The notes under the pieces: generated by a model | What the model was told of the DNA's origin: nothing | The model's input: the letters and a program-made list of their open reading frames with translations, nothing else | The model's database searches: none | Program-made: the position numbers and the translations under genes | In this document: positions 1 to 6,931 of the stretch, one piece after another | Layout: each line of letters starts with the position of its first letter | Numbering within the stretch: the stretch's first letter is position 1 | Assembly (NCBI GenBank): GCA_045633845.1 | Contig: JAZQZC010000024.1 | Location: forward strand, 1-7,085 | DNA from: RGIG4708 sp045633845 | GTDB taxonomy: Bacteria > Bacillota > Clostridia > UMGS1810 | Reading direction: 5' to 3' | DNA: 7,085 bases

Positions 1-1
1 C

Positions 2-1111
2 AAAATTTGTACAGATATTGCAAAACAATTGATTAACGACGGACACGAATGCAAAATAGCATACGGACGAGGCGTGGTGCCTGATGAATATAAAGACCTT
101 GCTGTGAGAATTGGCAGCAATTTGGACAATAAATTAAGTGCCGTACATACAAGGCTTACAGGTAAGCACGGCTTTAGCAACAAATCGGCAACAATTGAAT
201 TTGTAAAGTGGGCAGAGAGCTACAATCCGGATGTAATACATTTGCATAACATTCATGGATACTATATTAATATTGAGATTTTATTTAAACATCTCAAACG
301 TGTGCAAAAGCCTGTTGTGTGGACTCTTCATGATTGCTGGCCCTTTACAGGACATTGTGCATATTTTGATATGTGCGGATGTAACAAGTGGATGTCCCAT
401 TGCGGAAATTGTCCGCAGATAAATACATACCCTAAAAGCTTGTTTGATGCAAGCAGCAAAAATTTTGAGTTAAAAAAAGAGATATTTGCGGGTGTAAAAA
501 ATATGACAATTGTTACGCCGTCAAACTGGCTTGCAAGTCTTGTGAAGCAGTCATTTCTGGGATGCTATAATGTAAAGGTTGTAAACAACGGTATTGACAA
601 AAATATTTTTAAACCCACGGATGGCAATTTTAGAAAGACATACGGACTTCAAAGCAAAAAAATAATATTGGGTGTTGCAAGTACGTGGGACAGGCGTAAG
701 GGCCTTGATGACTTTTTGAAACTTGCTTCAATGATTGATGAAGATTATATAATCGTATTGGTGGGATTGAGCAAAAAGCAGATTAGCGGGCTTCCAAAAA
801 ACATTTTGGGTATTACACGTACCGAGAGTGCATCAGAGCTTGCGCACATTTATACAACTGCAGATGTGTTTGTCAATTCCACGTATGAGGACAATTATCC
901 CACTGTTAACCTTGAAGCTCAGGCTTGCGGTACACCTGTTGTTACATATAACACAGGCGGGAGTACGGAAAGTGTAATGGATGACTGTGTTGTAAGCAAG
1001 GGAGATATACAGGGGATTTTTGAAAAAATAAAATCATCACCAACAGTTGTAAAAGAAGATATTTTACTTGACAAGAGAGATTTTGCAAACAGATATTTAC
1101 AGTTGTATTAA
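2..1111 (+). CDS. GT4-family glycosyltransferase (WcaC-like), 5' end outside window
   Basis: Probable cytoplasmic GT-B glycosyltransferase that adds one sugar from a nucleotide-sugar donor to a lipid-linked polysaccharide repeat unit. The frame is open from base 2 (KICTDIAKQLINDGHEC), and alignment with the paralogue at 2359-3570 (MKVLQINCSSYGSTGN then IALDI) indicates that about 15 N-terminal residues lie upstream. The TTG at 29 is therefore internal, not the real start. 369 codons are visible. The N-terminal domain carries HLHNIHGYYIN (239-271) and a cysteine-rich stretch after WTLHDCW (335-412). The C-terminal donor domain has GVAS-W-RRKG near 670-702 and YEDNYPTVNLEAQACGTPV near 884-940. 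This last motif is the E-x7-E site of GT4 enzymes, with Asp (890-892) in the first acidic position and Glu (914-916) in the second. The tail after that Glu is about 17 residues shorter than in the paralogue. Resemblance to colanic-acid WcaC-type enzymes is from memory of the family. The sugar and linkage are unknown. The stop is 19 bases before the next gene. Confidence 0.93.
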   Translation, partial: KICTDIAKQLINDGHECKIAYGRGVVPDEYKDLAVRIGSNLDNKLSAVHTRLTGKHGFSNKSATIEFVKWAESYNPDVIHLHNIHGYYINIEILFKHLKRVQKPVVWTLHDCWPFTGHCAYFDMCGCNKWMSHCGNCPQINTYPKSLFDASSKNFELKKEIFAGVKNMTIVTPSNWLASLVKQSFLGCYNVKVVNNGIDKNIFKPTDGNFRKTYGLQSKKIILGVASTWDRRKGLDDFLKLASMIDEDYIIVLVGLSKKQISGLPKNILGITRTESASELAHIYTTADVFVNSTYEDNYPTVNLEAQACGTPVVTYNTGGSTESVMDDCVVSKGDIQGIFEKIKSSPTVVKEDILLDKRDFANRYLQLY

Positions 1112-1115
1112 TAAT

Positions 1116-1122
1116 AAGAGGA
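1116..1122 (+). promoter_or_regulatory. Ribosome binding site fixing the start of the second glycosyltransferase
   Basis: AAGAGGA ends 8 bases before the ATG at 1131. The reading frame is open further upstream to a TTG at 1068, but that start would overlap the preceding gene by 44 bases and would add 21 residues (MTREILQ...) that do not look like a glycosyltransferase N-terminus. The ATG at 1122 overlaps this site itself and so is unlikely. Confidence 0.75.
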
Positions 1123-1130
1123 TGCTTAAT

Positions 1131-2345
1131 ATGAAAATTCTTTACATAGGCACAGTTTGCGATGTGCAAAATTATGAAAAAGAAATATCAAAATACAAAG
1201 TAAAGCCTACTGTGGCGCCCCTTGTGCTGGAAACTGCGCTTGTTGGCGGCTTTAAACAAAACAATGCAGATGTTGATATTCTTACATTTCCTATATTTCC
1301 TGCATTTCCGAACAGTACAAAGCTGTTTTGGGGGAACAAAAAGGAAACACTTGACTGCGGCTACAAAACCACATGGATGAGCGCAGTAAACATAACAGGG
1401 TTGAAACAAAAATCCTTTGAAATATCAAGTAAAAAATTAATAGAAAAATGGATTAAACAAAATCCTGACGATAAAAAAGTTATACTTATGTATACCATAT
1501 TTCAGCCTGTTGCAAAAAGTGTTATAGAGTGTGCAAAAAAATATAACATTCCATGCTTTTCAATAGTAGCAGATTTGCCGCGTGATATGTACGGGCTCGA
1601 AAGTGCTCCGAAAACAAAAAAACTGTTATCTAAAATATATGTGAGAAATGCAGAAAAAATACAGGGCTTATTTGACGGATATATATATTTGTCACGTCAT
1701 ATGTCGGATGTAATTAATCCAAAAGCACCTTTTGAAGTGATGGAGGGAGTTGCAGATGTATCAAATGTATGTAAGCCTGAACTTCGTAAAAAGCATCATC
1801 CAAGAGCGATAATGTATGCAGGCAGCCTTAACAGCATTTATGGTCTGGACAATCTTGTCAAGGCATTTGAGTTGCTGGATAACAAAAATATCGAATTATG
1901 GTTTTTTGGTGCCGGTGATTATGAAAAAGACATAAAAAAATACGCATCAAAAGATAAAAGAATTAAATTTTTCGGCAGAGTAAGCAGAGACAAAATTCTT
2001 GACTATGAAAAAAAGGCAAGCTTGCTTGTAAATGTCAGGGATTGCAGCGAGGATTATACAAAATATTCATTTTCGTCAAAAACCATAGAATATATGCTTT
2101 CGGGAACACCGGTGCTTACAACAAGGCTTGCGGGAATTCCAGATGAATATTTTAACTATGTATTCAGTATTGGTGATAATAATGTTGAAACAATAAAAAA
2201 TGAGCTGTTGCAGTTTATGAGCTGCACCGATGAGGAATTGCTCGGTATGGGAATAAAGGCGCAACAGTTTGTGGCAGAAAACAAGAATGCCTGTGTTCAG
2301 GCAAAAAAAGTGATTGATTTTATAAATAAAGTCATTAAAAATTAA
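1131..2345 (+). CDS. GT4-family glycosyltransferase
   Basis: A 404-residue GT-B glycosyltransferase, of usual length for GT4. The start at 1131 gives the typical opening MKILYIGTVCD and has a good AAGAGGA site. The N-terminal, probably acceptor-binding, half is divergent and runs to about residue 210. It includes KVILMYTIFQPVAKS (116-130) and FSIVADLPRDMYG (143-155). The C-terminal donor-binding half contains MYAGSLNSIYGLDNLVKAF (228-246), FFGAGDYEKDI (258-268), IKFFGRVS (278-285) and SSKTIEYMLSGTPVLTT (315-331). Glu320 matches the second Glu of the GT4 E-x7-E motif, and position 312 is Tyr, so the first acidic residue is absent. Other GT4 enzymes with an SK-x2-EY signature also lack it. No membrane segment or signal peptide is seen. 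It lies between two paralogous WcaC-like enzymes but is not a close relative of them. The donor sugar cannot be assigned. Confidence 0.93.
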   Translation: MKILYIGTVCDVQNYEKEISKYKVKPTVAPLVLETALVGGFKQNNADVDILTFPIFPAFPNSTKLFWGNKKETLDCGYKTTWMSAVNITGLKQKSFEISSKKLIEKWIKQNPDDKKVILMYTIFQPVAKSVIECAKKYNIPCFSIVADLPRDMYGLESAPKTKKLLSKIYVRNAEKIQGLFDGYIYLSRHMSDVINPKAPFEVMEGVADVSNVCKPELRKKHHPRAIMYAGSLNSIYGLDNLVKAFELLDNKNIELWFFGAGDYEKDIKKYASKDKRIKFFGRVSRDKILDYEKKASLLVNVRDCSEDYTKYSFSSKTIEYMLSGTPVLTTRLAGIPDEYFNYVFSIGDNNVETIKNELLQFMSCTDEELLGMGIKAQQFVAENKNACVQAKKVIDFINKVIKN

Positions 2346-2358
2346 TTGGAGAAGTTGT

Positions 2359-3570
2359 ATGAAGGTTTTACAGATTAATTGTTCATCCTACGGAAGTACA
2401 GGCAATATTGCATTAGATATACATAATAATTTGCTCGAAAATGGTTTTGAAAGTTATTTTGCTTATGGTTTGGGCAGTTGTAATTTAAAAAACACATACA
2501 AAATAAGTAATTGGTTTGACAATCATATACATCTGTATCTGAGCAATATCACGGGACTTCATGGTTTTTTTTCGTTGGTTTGCACATTGCGCTTTTTAAT
2601 GTTTGTCAACAAAATAAAACCCGATATTATCCATTTGCACAATTTACACGGGTATTATATAAATATACCTATTCTGTTTAAATATATTAAAAAGAAAAAC
2701 ATTGCTACAATGTGGACGTTGCACGATTGTTGGGCATATACAGGTAAATGCCCTTACTATACAATGGCAAATTGCGAAAAATGGAAAGAGAAATGTTGTG
2801 GGTGCTCTCAAAAAAAACAGTATCCGTTTTCTTATTTGTTTGATACAAGCGGTATATTGTACAGATATAAAAAGAAGCTGTTTACATCTTTGAATGATAT
2901 TAATATAATTACCGTGTCAAATTGGTTGAAATCCCAGGTACAAATGTCATTTCTGTCATCGTTTGAGGTTAAAACTATATATAATGGAATTGATACACAA
3001 ATATTTACTTTATACGATGATAGTGAATACGTAAATAAAAAGTATAATATTTCTTCTGGTCATAAGGTGATATTGGGTGTCGCAAGCAATTGGAGTGAGA
3101 GAAAGGGATTAAGAAAATTTATAGATATTTCCTACGATTTAAACGAAGACGAAAAAATACTTTTGGTTGGGCTTACCGACAGTCAGATTGAAACGTTACC
3201 AAAAAATATAACAGGTGTTAAAAGAACTGAAAACAAAAAGGAACTTGCCCTGCTTTTTTCAAGAGCTGATGTGTTTTTGAACACGTCAAAAGAAGAAACA
3301 TTCGGACTTGTAACTGCCGAGGCACTGGCTTGTGGAACACCGGTAGTTGCATTCAATTCTACTGCTTGTTCTGAAATAGTGACAGAACAATGCGGTATTA
3401 CATTGGAACGTGATGACTGTCGTTCAATCGTAGATAGTATCCGTAATGCATATAAAATCAAAAGCAACGCACATGATTTTAATTTATATATCAAAAATAA
3501 TTTTTCGAAAGAGAAAATGGTAAATAACTATCTAGAGGAATACATAAATATATCAGAAAAAATGATATAG
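2359..3570 (+). CDS. GT4-family glycosyltransferase (WcaC-like), paralogue of the first gene
   Basis: A complete 403-residue GT-B glycosyltransferase. Its start is supported by GGAG at 2348-2351, 7 bases before the ATG, and by the typical opening MKVLQINCSSYGSTGN, whose GSTG loop is common in this family. Domains in order: an N-terminal half with DIIHLHNLHGYYIN (89-102) and TLHDCWAYTGKCPYY (120-134), a Cys-rich segment to Cys149, a linker with VSNWLKSQVQMSFL (186-199), then a donor domain with ILGVASNWSERKG (238-250) and EETFGLVTAEALACGTPVV (312-330). The last holds a canonical E313-x7-E321 motif. Large parts align with the first gene (HLHN-HGYYIN, LHDCW-TG, NGID, ILGVAS-W-RKG, ADVF-N, ACGTPVV), so the two are paralogues and may add related sugars. 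This copy is visibly richer in A/T and contains runs of eight T (2565-2572) and eight A (2810-2817). Donor and linkage are unknown. Confidence 0.95.
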   Translation: MKVLQINCSSYGSTGNIALDIHNNLLENGFESYFAYGLGSCNLKNTYKISNWFDNHIHLYLSNITGLHGFFSLVCTLRFLMFVNKIKPDIIHLHNLHGYYINIPILFKYIKKKNIATMWTLHDCWAYTGKCPYYTMANCEKWKEKCCGCSQKKQYPFSYLFDTSGILYRYKKKLFTSLNDINIITVSNWLKSQVQMSFLSSFEVKTIYNGIDTQIFTLYDDSEYVNKKYNISSGHKVILGVASNWSERKGLRKFIDISYDLNEDEKILLVGLTDSQIETLPKNITGVKRTENKKELALLFSRADVFLNTSKEETFGLVTAEALACGTPVVAFNSTACSEIVTEQCGITLERDDCRSIVDSIRNAYKIKSNAHDFNLYIKNNFSKEKMVNNYLEEYINISEKMI

Positions 3571-3588
3571 TGCTATATGGAGTAAGAT

Positions 3589-4746
3589 ATGAAAGATTGG
3601 AAATTTAGTATAGATAATGTGTTAAATGCAGTTTTTTGTTGCATTCTGGTGTGCTATTTGTTTATGTTATACGGATTGTCTTCGATGTCAGAATACATAA
3701 TTAGTTTATGTACTTACGGCATATTCGGAATTTGGATTTTACTTTTTGGCGGTGCGATAATTTCTGAGAAACATTTTAGACAAAGGTCATTTATTTTATT
3801 TGTACTTATTGTTTTGACTATACTTGTGCTTGTCGGCAAAGATGTAAACCGTGATACAATGATTTCTGCCTTTAGTTATATTATGATGCTTACTGTGTGG
3901 ATAGTAGCCGCTAATATTCGATTAAGTCGTTTTTCAAGAAATTTTGTGATATTTATTACAATGTCAATTGGCTTTTTGCTGATAAGTTTATCATATTCAG
4001 AGTATGCATATGTGGTTCGCGAAGATATTGATTACATTATGGAAGCACTAACACTTGGTTTTTCAAATCCAAATCAGGCAGCCATAATTGTTTATAGCAC
4101 TATTGCAGTTTTGCTTGTTCAGTATGATACAATTAAAAATACGTATATAAAGTGGGTTGTACTGGCGGAGATTATCTGGTTGTTTTATTTGCTTATCCTC
4201 ACGGATGCCAGAACCAGTATTTTGGCGTGCTTGTTTGTAGTGGTGATGAAACTTATAAATAATTTTAAATTGGTAGAATCAAGAGTGACACGTGTTAATA
4301 ATGGTATGCTTTTATTTATATGTGTTTTGCCTATATTGTTTTATTGGCTATATACATACCTGTATGAACACAGAATTCTGGTAGGCGTCGAGTTTTTGGG
4401 AAAGGATTTGTTTTCAGGGAGAAATGAGGTATATAACCACTCAATCGACATGTGGGAAAACAAATTGTTTGGTAATATGGAACGGTTCAGTTTCGAAAAT
4501 TCACATAATGCATCATTAACCATCCTTTTAAATACAGGTATAATTGGTTATTTGTTGTATTTTGTATACACGTATTTAGAACTTGTATCTTTAAACAAAA
4601 AACGAATTATGAATTTTTTGCCTGTGGTTGTTATATTGAGCTATTTTATTATGGGTTGCGCTGAAACTGCAATTCTTACGGGCGGAAATATCTATTACGT
4701 TATGTTGCAGACTATTTGTGTTTTAGCAAATAACGCAAATGAATAG
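3589..4746 (+). CDS. wzy: Wzy-type polysaccharide polymerase / O-antigen-ligase-like membrane protein
   Basis: A 385-residue integral membrane protein that probably joins flipped lipid-linked repeat units on the outer face of the membrane. GGAG at 3579-3582 lies 6 bases before the ATG. By eye there are about 11-12 hydrophobic segments, near residues 11-30, 35-58, 67-83, 91-109, 118-134, 162-178, 187-204, 209-223, 239-259, 308-332, 343-363 and 367-380. A larger polar loop spans roughly 260-307. Motifs usual in the Wzy_C / O-antigen-ligase family are present: GFSNPNQAA (157-165), TDARTSILA (205-213, Arg207), SGRNEVY (276-282, Arg278) and ENSHNASL (303-310, His306). In known ligases and polymerases, conserved Arg and His residues in these places are functionally important. 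The location directly before a flippase and after glycosyltransferases fits Wzy rather than an unrelated transporter. A ligase role cannot be excluded from sequence alone. Such proteins diverge strongly, so function rests on topology, motifs and context. Confidence 0.88.
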   Translation: MKDWKFSIDNVLNAVFCCILVCYLFMLYGLSSMSEYIISLCTYGIFGIWILLFGGAIISEKHFRQRSFILFVLIVLTILVLVGKDVNRDTMISAFSYIMMLTVWIVAANIRLSRFSRNFVIFITMSIGFLLISLSYSEYAYVVREDIDYIMEALTLGFSNPNQAAIIVYSTIAVLLVQYDTIKNTYIKWVVLAEIIWLFYLLILTDARTSILACLFVVVMKLINNFKLVESRVTRVNNGMLLFICVLPILFYWLYTYLYEHRILVGVEFLGKDLFSGRNEVYNHSIDMWENKLFGNMERFSFENSHNASLTILLNTGIIGYLLYFVYTYLELVSLNKKRIMNFLPVVVILSYFIMGCAETAILTGGNIYYVMLQTICVLANNANE

Positions 4747-4784
4747 GCGTGATGAACCAAAAACAAATTTGTTGCACTTGTATA

Positions 4785-4796
4785 AAAAGGAACGAG
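4785..4796 (+). promoter_or_regulatory. Ribosome binding region supporting the flippase start at 4803
   Basis: The sequence AAAAGGAACGAG precedes the ATG at 4803. AAGGA is 11 bases upstream and ACGAG 6 bases upstream. It is the best purine-rich site near the flippase start. The alternative starts at 4749 (GTG) and 4752 (ATG) have only a weak AGG, 1-4 bases away. The spacing of AAGGA is slightly long, so the call is moderate. Confidence 0.5.
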
Positions 4797-4802
4797 ATTA
4801 AA

Positions 4803-6110
4803 ATGATAAAAAATAAAATTTTCCGCAATGCATCATGGATTATTGTATGCCGAGTTGCACAGTCTGTTTGCGGTCTTGTTATTACAATGCTGACGGCACG
4901 GTATCTTGGCCCATCAAATTATGGCCTTATTAATTATGCTGCTTCAATAGTTGCATTTGTAACACCGATAATGCAGTTGGGACTTAACAACATCCTTGTG
5001 CAAGAAGTTGTACAAAGCCCCGAAAAGGAAGGCGAAATATTTGGAACCTCTGTAATTATGAGCCTCTGTTCATCAGTTTTGTGTATTGTAGCACTGATTA
5101 CTTTTGTTTGTATTGCTGATTTTGGCGAAATCAACACTATCGTAGTGTGTGCTTTATACAGTACCATTTTGATATTTCAAGCCATAGAGCTTATACAATA
5201 CTGGTTTCAGGCGAAATATCTTTCTAAATATGTTGCTGTTGTTTCGCTATGTGCATATATCGTGATATCTGCATACAAAATATTTTTACTTGCATCAGGG
5301 AAAAGTATTTATTGGTTTGCTGTTTCAAATTCGCTTGATATTATGATCATTTCTTTTTCTCTTTTGATTATATATAAAAGATTGGGAGGCGGAAAATTTA
5401 AATTTTCATCAAAAACAGCAGTAGATTTGTATGCCAAAAGTAAATATTACATTGTATCAGGCTTGATGATAACTGTTTTTGCACAAACAGATAAAATAAT
5501 GCTGAAAATAATGATTGATGAAACTGCAACAGGATATTATTCGGCTGCCGTTGCCTGTGCTTCTCTTACAGGATTTGTATTTGTAGCAATAATTGATTCT
5601 TTTAGACCTTTAATTTTTGAAAGCAAGAAAAACAGTGTCAAAGAATTTAATAAAAATATGATAAGACTATATTCAGTTATTGTGTATTTGTCATTATTTC
5701 AAAGTTTATTTATAACATTGTTTTCAAAACCTATTATTTTTGTCATATACGGAATAAATTACATAGATGCAGTTCCTGCACTAAGAATAATAGTTTGGTA
5801 TACTACTTTTTGTTATTTGGGTTCTGTGCGTAACATATGGATTTTAGCTCAAAACAAACAAAAGTATTTGTCAGCAATAAATTTAAGCGGAGCATTGTGT
5901 AATGTTGTTTTAAATTATATTTTGATTCCTGTATGGGGGATATGCGGTGCCGCTCTTGCATCACTCGTAACACAAATCTTTACCAACGTTATTGTTGGTT
6001 ATATAATTAAGCCTATACGGGAAAACAACACATTAATGCTAAATGGTGTTAAGATTTCGGAGGCGATTAAAATGATTAAATATATTTTTAATAAGGTGAA
6101 AATCAAATGA
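4803..6110 (+). CDS. wzx: Wzx-type lipid-linked oligosaccharide flippase
   Basis: A 435-residue polytopic membrane protein of the polysaccharide-transport (PST/MATE-like) family, predicted to move the undecaprenyl-linked repeat unit across the membrane. I chose the ATG at 4803 because it gives the usual short basic N-terminus (MIKNKIFRNASWII) just before the first helix and has a purine-rich site upstream. The frame also opens at GTG 4749 and ATG 4752, which would add 17-18 residues. Family signatures include TARYLGPSNYGLINYA (31-46), QLGLNNILVQE (58-68), QTDKIMLKIMI (228-238), YG-x2-Y-x3-VPALRI-x2-W (316-332) and NYILIPVWGICGAALAS (371-387). About 12 hydrophobic segments are visible, with length normal for the family. 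It follows the Wzy gene, and its TGA shares four bases (ATGA, 6107-6110) with the LicD start, implying translational coupling. An ABC-independent, Wzx/Wzy-dependent export route is inferred. Confidence 0.92.
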   Translation: MIKNKIFRNASWIIVCRVAQSVCGLVITMLTARYLGPSNYGLINYAASIVAFVTPIMQLGLNNILVQEVVQSPEKEGEIFGTSVIMSLCSSVLCIVALITFVCIADFGEINTIVVCALYSTILIFQAIELIQYWFQAKYLSKYVAVVSLCAYIVISAYKIFLLASGKSIYWFAVSNSLDIMIISFSLLIIYKRLGGGKFKFSSKTAVDLYAKSKYYIVSGLMITVFAQTDKIMLKIMIDETATGYYSAAVACASLTGFVFVAIIDSFRPLIFESKKNSVKEFNKNMIRLYSVIVYLSLFQSLFITLFSKPIIFVIYGINYIDAVPALRIIVWYTTFCYLGSVRNIWILAQNKQKYLSAINLSGALCNVVLNYILIPVWGICGAALASLVTQIFTNVIVGYIIKPIRENNTLMLNGVKISEAIKMIKYIFNKVKIK

Positions 6111-6931
6111 GAGAATTAAGTTTGGATGAAATTAAAAAATATGAACTGGATATTTTAATTGATGTTGCTGATTTTTGCAACAACCATGGCCTAAGGTATT
6201 TTATTGCCTATGGCACATTGATAGGTGCAGCAAGACATAAAGGATTTATCCCTTGGGATGATGACATAGACATACAAATGCCCAGACCTGATTACGACAA
6301 ATTTTTATCCCTTTATAATGGCAAGGGTAAGAATAATAAAATTTATAAGGTGGTTAATCCTTATGACAAAGATTCAAAGCATACATTTGCCAAGGTAGTT
6401 GATTTGCGCACCAATAAAATAGAAAAAGGAATTTTATACAAGCGAGGGGAAAGTTTGGGAATAGACATTGACATTTTTCCAATGGATGGACAACCTGATG
6501 ATGACAAAGAGTTTTTGAGATATTACAACAAAAAGTATAAGCAATATAAAAGATTTTCTTATATTGTAAACAATTATCAAAATCGTTCATGGAAAGGAAA
6601 AATAGTTTTTGCAATTCCGTGCGTTATAAATAGGCTTGTAGGAAAAAGACGAATTTTAAACAGGATAAGCAGATATAATGTGTATGAGTATGACTGTTCA
6701 AAGTATGTAGGGGCAACAGCAGGACTATTTAACTCTAAGAATAACAGGTTTAAAAAAGCATGGTTTGAAAATTTTGTTGAGTTAGATTTTGAGAACTATA
6801 AATTTAAAGTACCATGCGGATATCATGAAATTTTAACACAAATGTATGGGGATTATATGGAATTGCCCCCGAAAGAACAGCAAGTAACCCATCATACAAA
6901 TAAAGTATATATTAAGGAAGGTGATATATAA
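6107..6931 (+). CDS. licD: LicD-family phosphotransferase (phosphocholine or other phospho-alcohol transferase)
   Basis: A 274-residue protein of the LicD family, predicted to transfer a phospho-alcohol from a CDP-linked donor to a sugar of the repeat unit. The ATG at 6107 overlaps the flippase stop, and AAGGTG (6093-6098) lies 8 bases upstream. LicD signatures in order: RYFIAYGTLIGAARHKGFIP (30-49), followed at once by W50 and the acidic metal/nucleotide motif DDDIDI (51-56), then GIDIDIFPMDG (118-128), and near the C-terminus VPCGYHEILTQMYGDYMELPP (from 235 to 255). The DDDID aspartates are those expected to bind metal and nucleotide in this nucleotidyltransferase-like fold. No signal peptide is seen, so it should act in the cytoplasm before flipping. 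Pneumococcal LicD1/LicD2 use CDP-choline, while the related animal fukutin/FKRP proteins use CDP-ribitol, so the donor is open. The next gene encodes a probable CDP-donor synthase, which supports the assignment. No choline kinase or choline transporter is in the window. Confidence 0.93.
   Translation: MRELSLDEIKKYELDILIDVADFCNNHGLRYFIAYGTLIGAARHKGFIPWDDDIDIQMPRPDYDKFLSLYNGKGKNNKIYKVVNPYDKDSKHTFAKVVDLRTNKIEKGILYKRGESLGIDIDIFPMDGQPDDDKEFLRYYNKKYKQYKRFSYIVNNYQNRSWKGKIVFAIPCVINRLVGKRRILNRISRYNVYEYDCSKYVGATAGLFNSKNNRFKKAWFENFVELDFENYKFKVPCGYHEILTQMYGDYMELPPKEQQVTHHTNKVYIKEGDI
6914..6923 (+). promoter_or_regulatory. Strong ribosome binding site for the terminal cytidylyltransferase gene
   Basis: AAGGAAGGTG lies inside the 3' end of the LicD gene and ends 7 bases before the ATG at 6931. 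This ATG shares its A with the LicD stop codon (TAATG), so the two genes are probably translationally coupled. The site is among the best Shine-Dalgarno matches in the window. Confidence 0.7.

Noticed and set aside
29..31. TTG at 29 as the start codon of the first glycosyltransferase.
   Set aside because: The frame continues upstream to the window edge with sequence that aligns to the N-terminus of the paralogue, so the true start is outside the window.
1068..1097. Perfect TTGACA at 1068-1073 with GATATT 18 bases later, a possible internal promoter for the second glycosyltransferase.
   Set aside because: The -10 match is only 4 of 6 and the spacing is long. TTGACA also occurs inside coding sequence at 594, 2516 and about 6468 without a good -10, so in this AT-rich DNA it looks like chance.
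2809..2820. A8 followed by C in the third glycosyltransferase as a programmed -1 frameshift site.
   Set aside because: The A AAA AAC heptamer is not in the zero-frame phase required for -1 slippage, and no useful extension in another frame follows.
2702..2893. A 63-codon open frame on the + strand inside the third glycosyltransferase.
   Set aside because: It lies wholly inside a well-supported gene, has no recognisable domain and no clear ribosome binding site. It is a shadow of the real frame.
3565..3578. Inverted repeat ATATAG-TG-CTATAT across the stop of the third glycosyltransferase, just before the ribosome binding site of the polymerase gene.
   Set aside because: The perfect arms leave a two-base loop and are nearly all A/T, so a hairpin would be very weak. 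There is no U-tract for a terminator, and repeats this short arise by chance.
942..6614. Several minus-strand open frames of 60-103 codons (for example 942-1169, 3183-3494, 4934-5167, 6354-6614).
   Set aside because: Each is antisense to a conserved gene, shows no domain or credible start context, and is of a length expected by chance.
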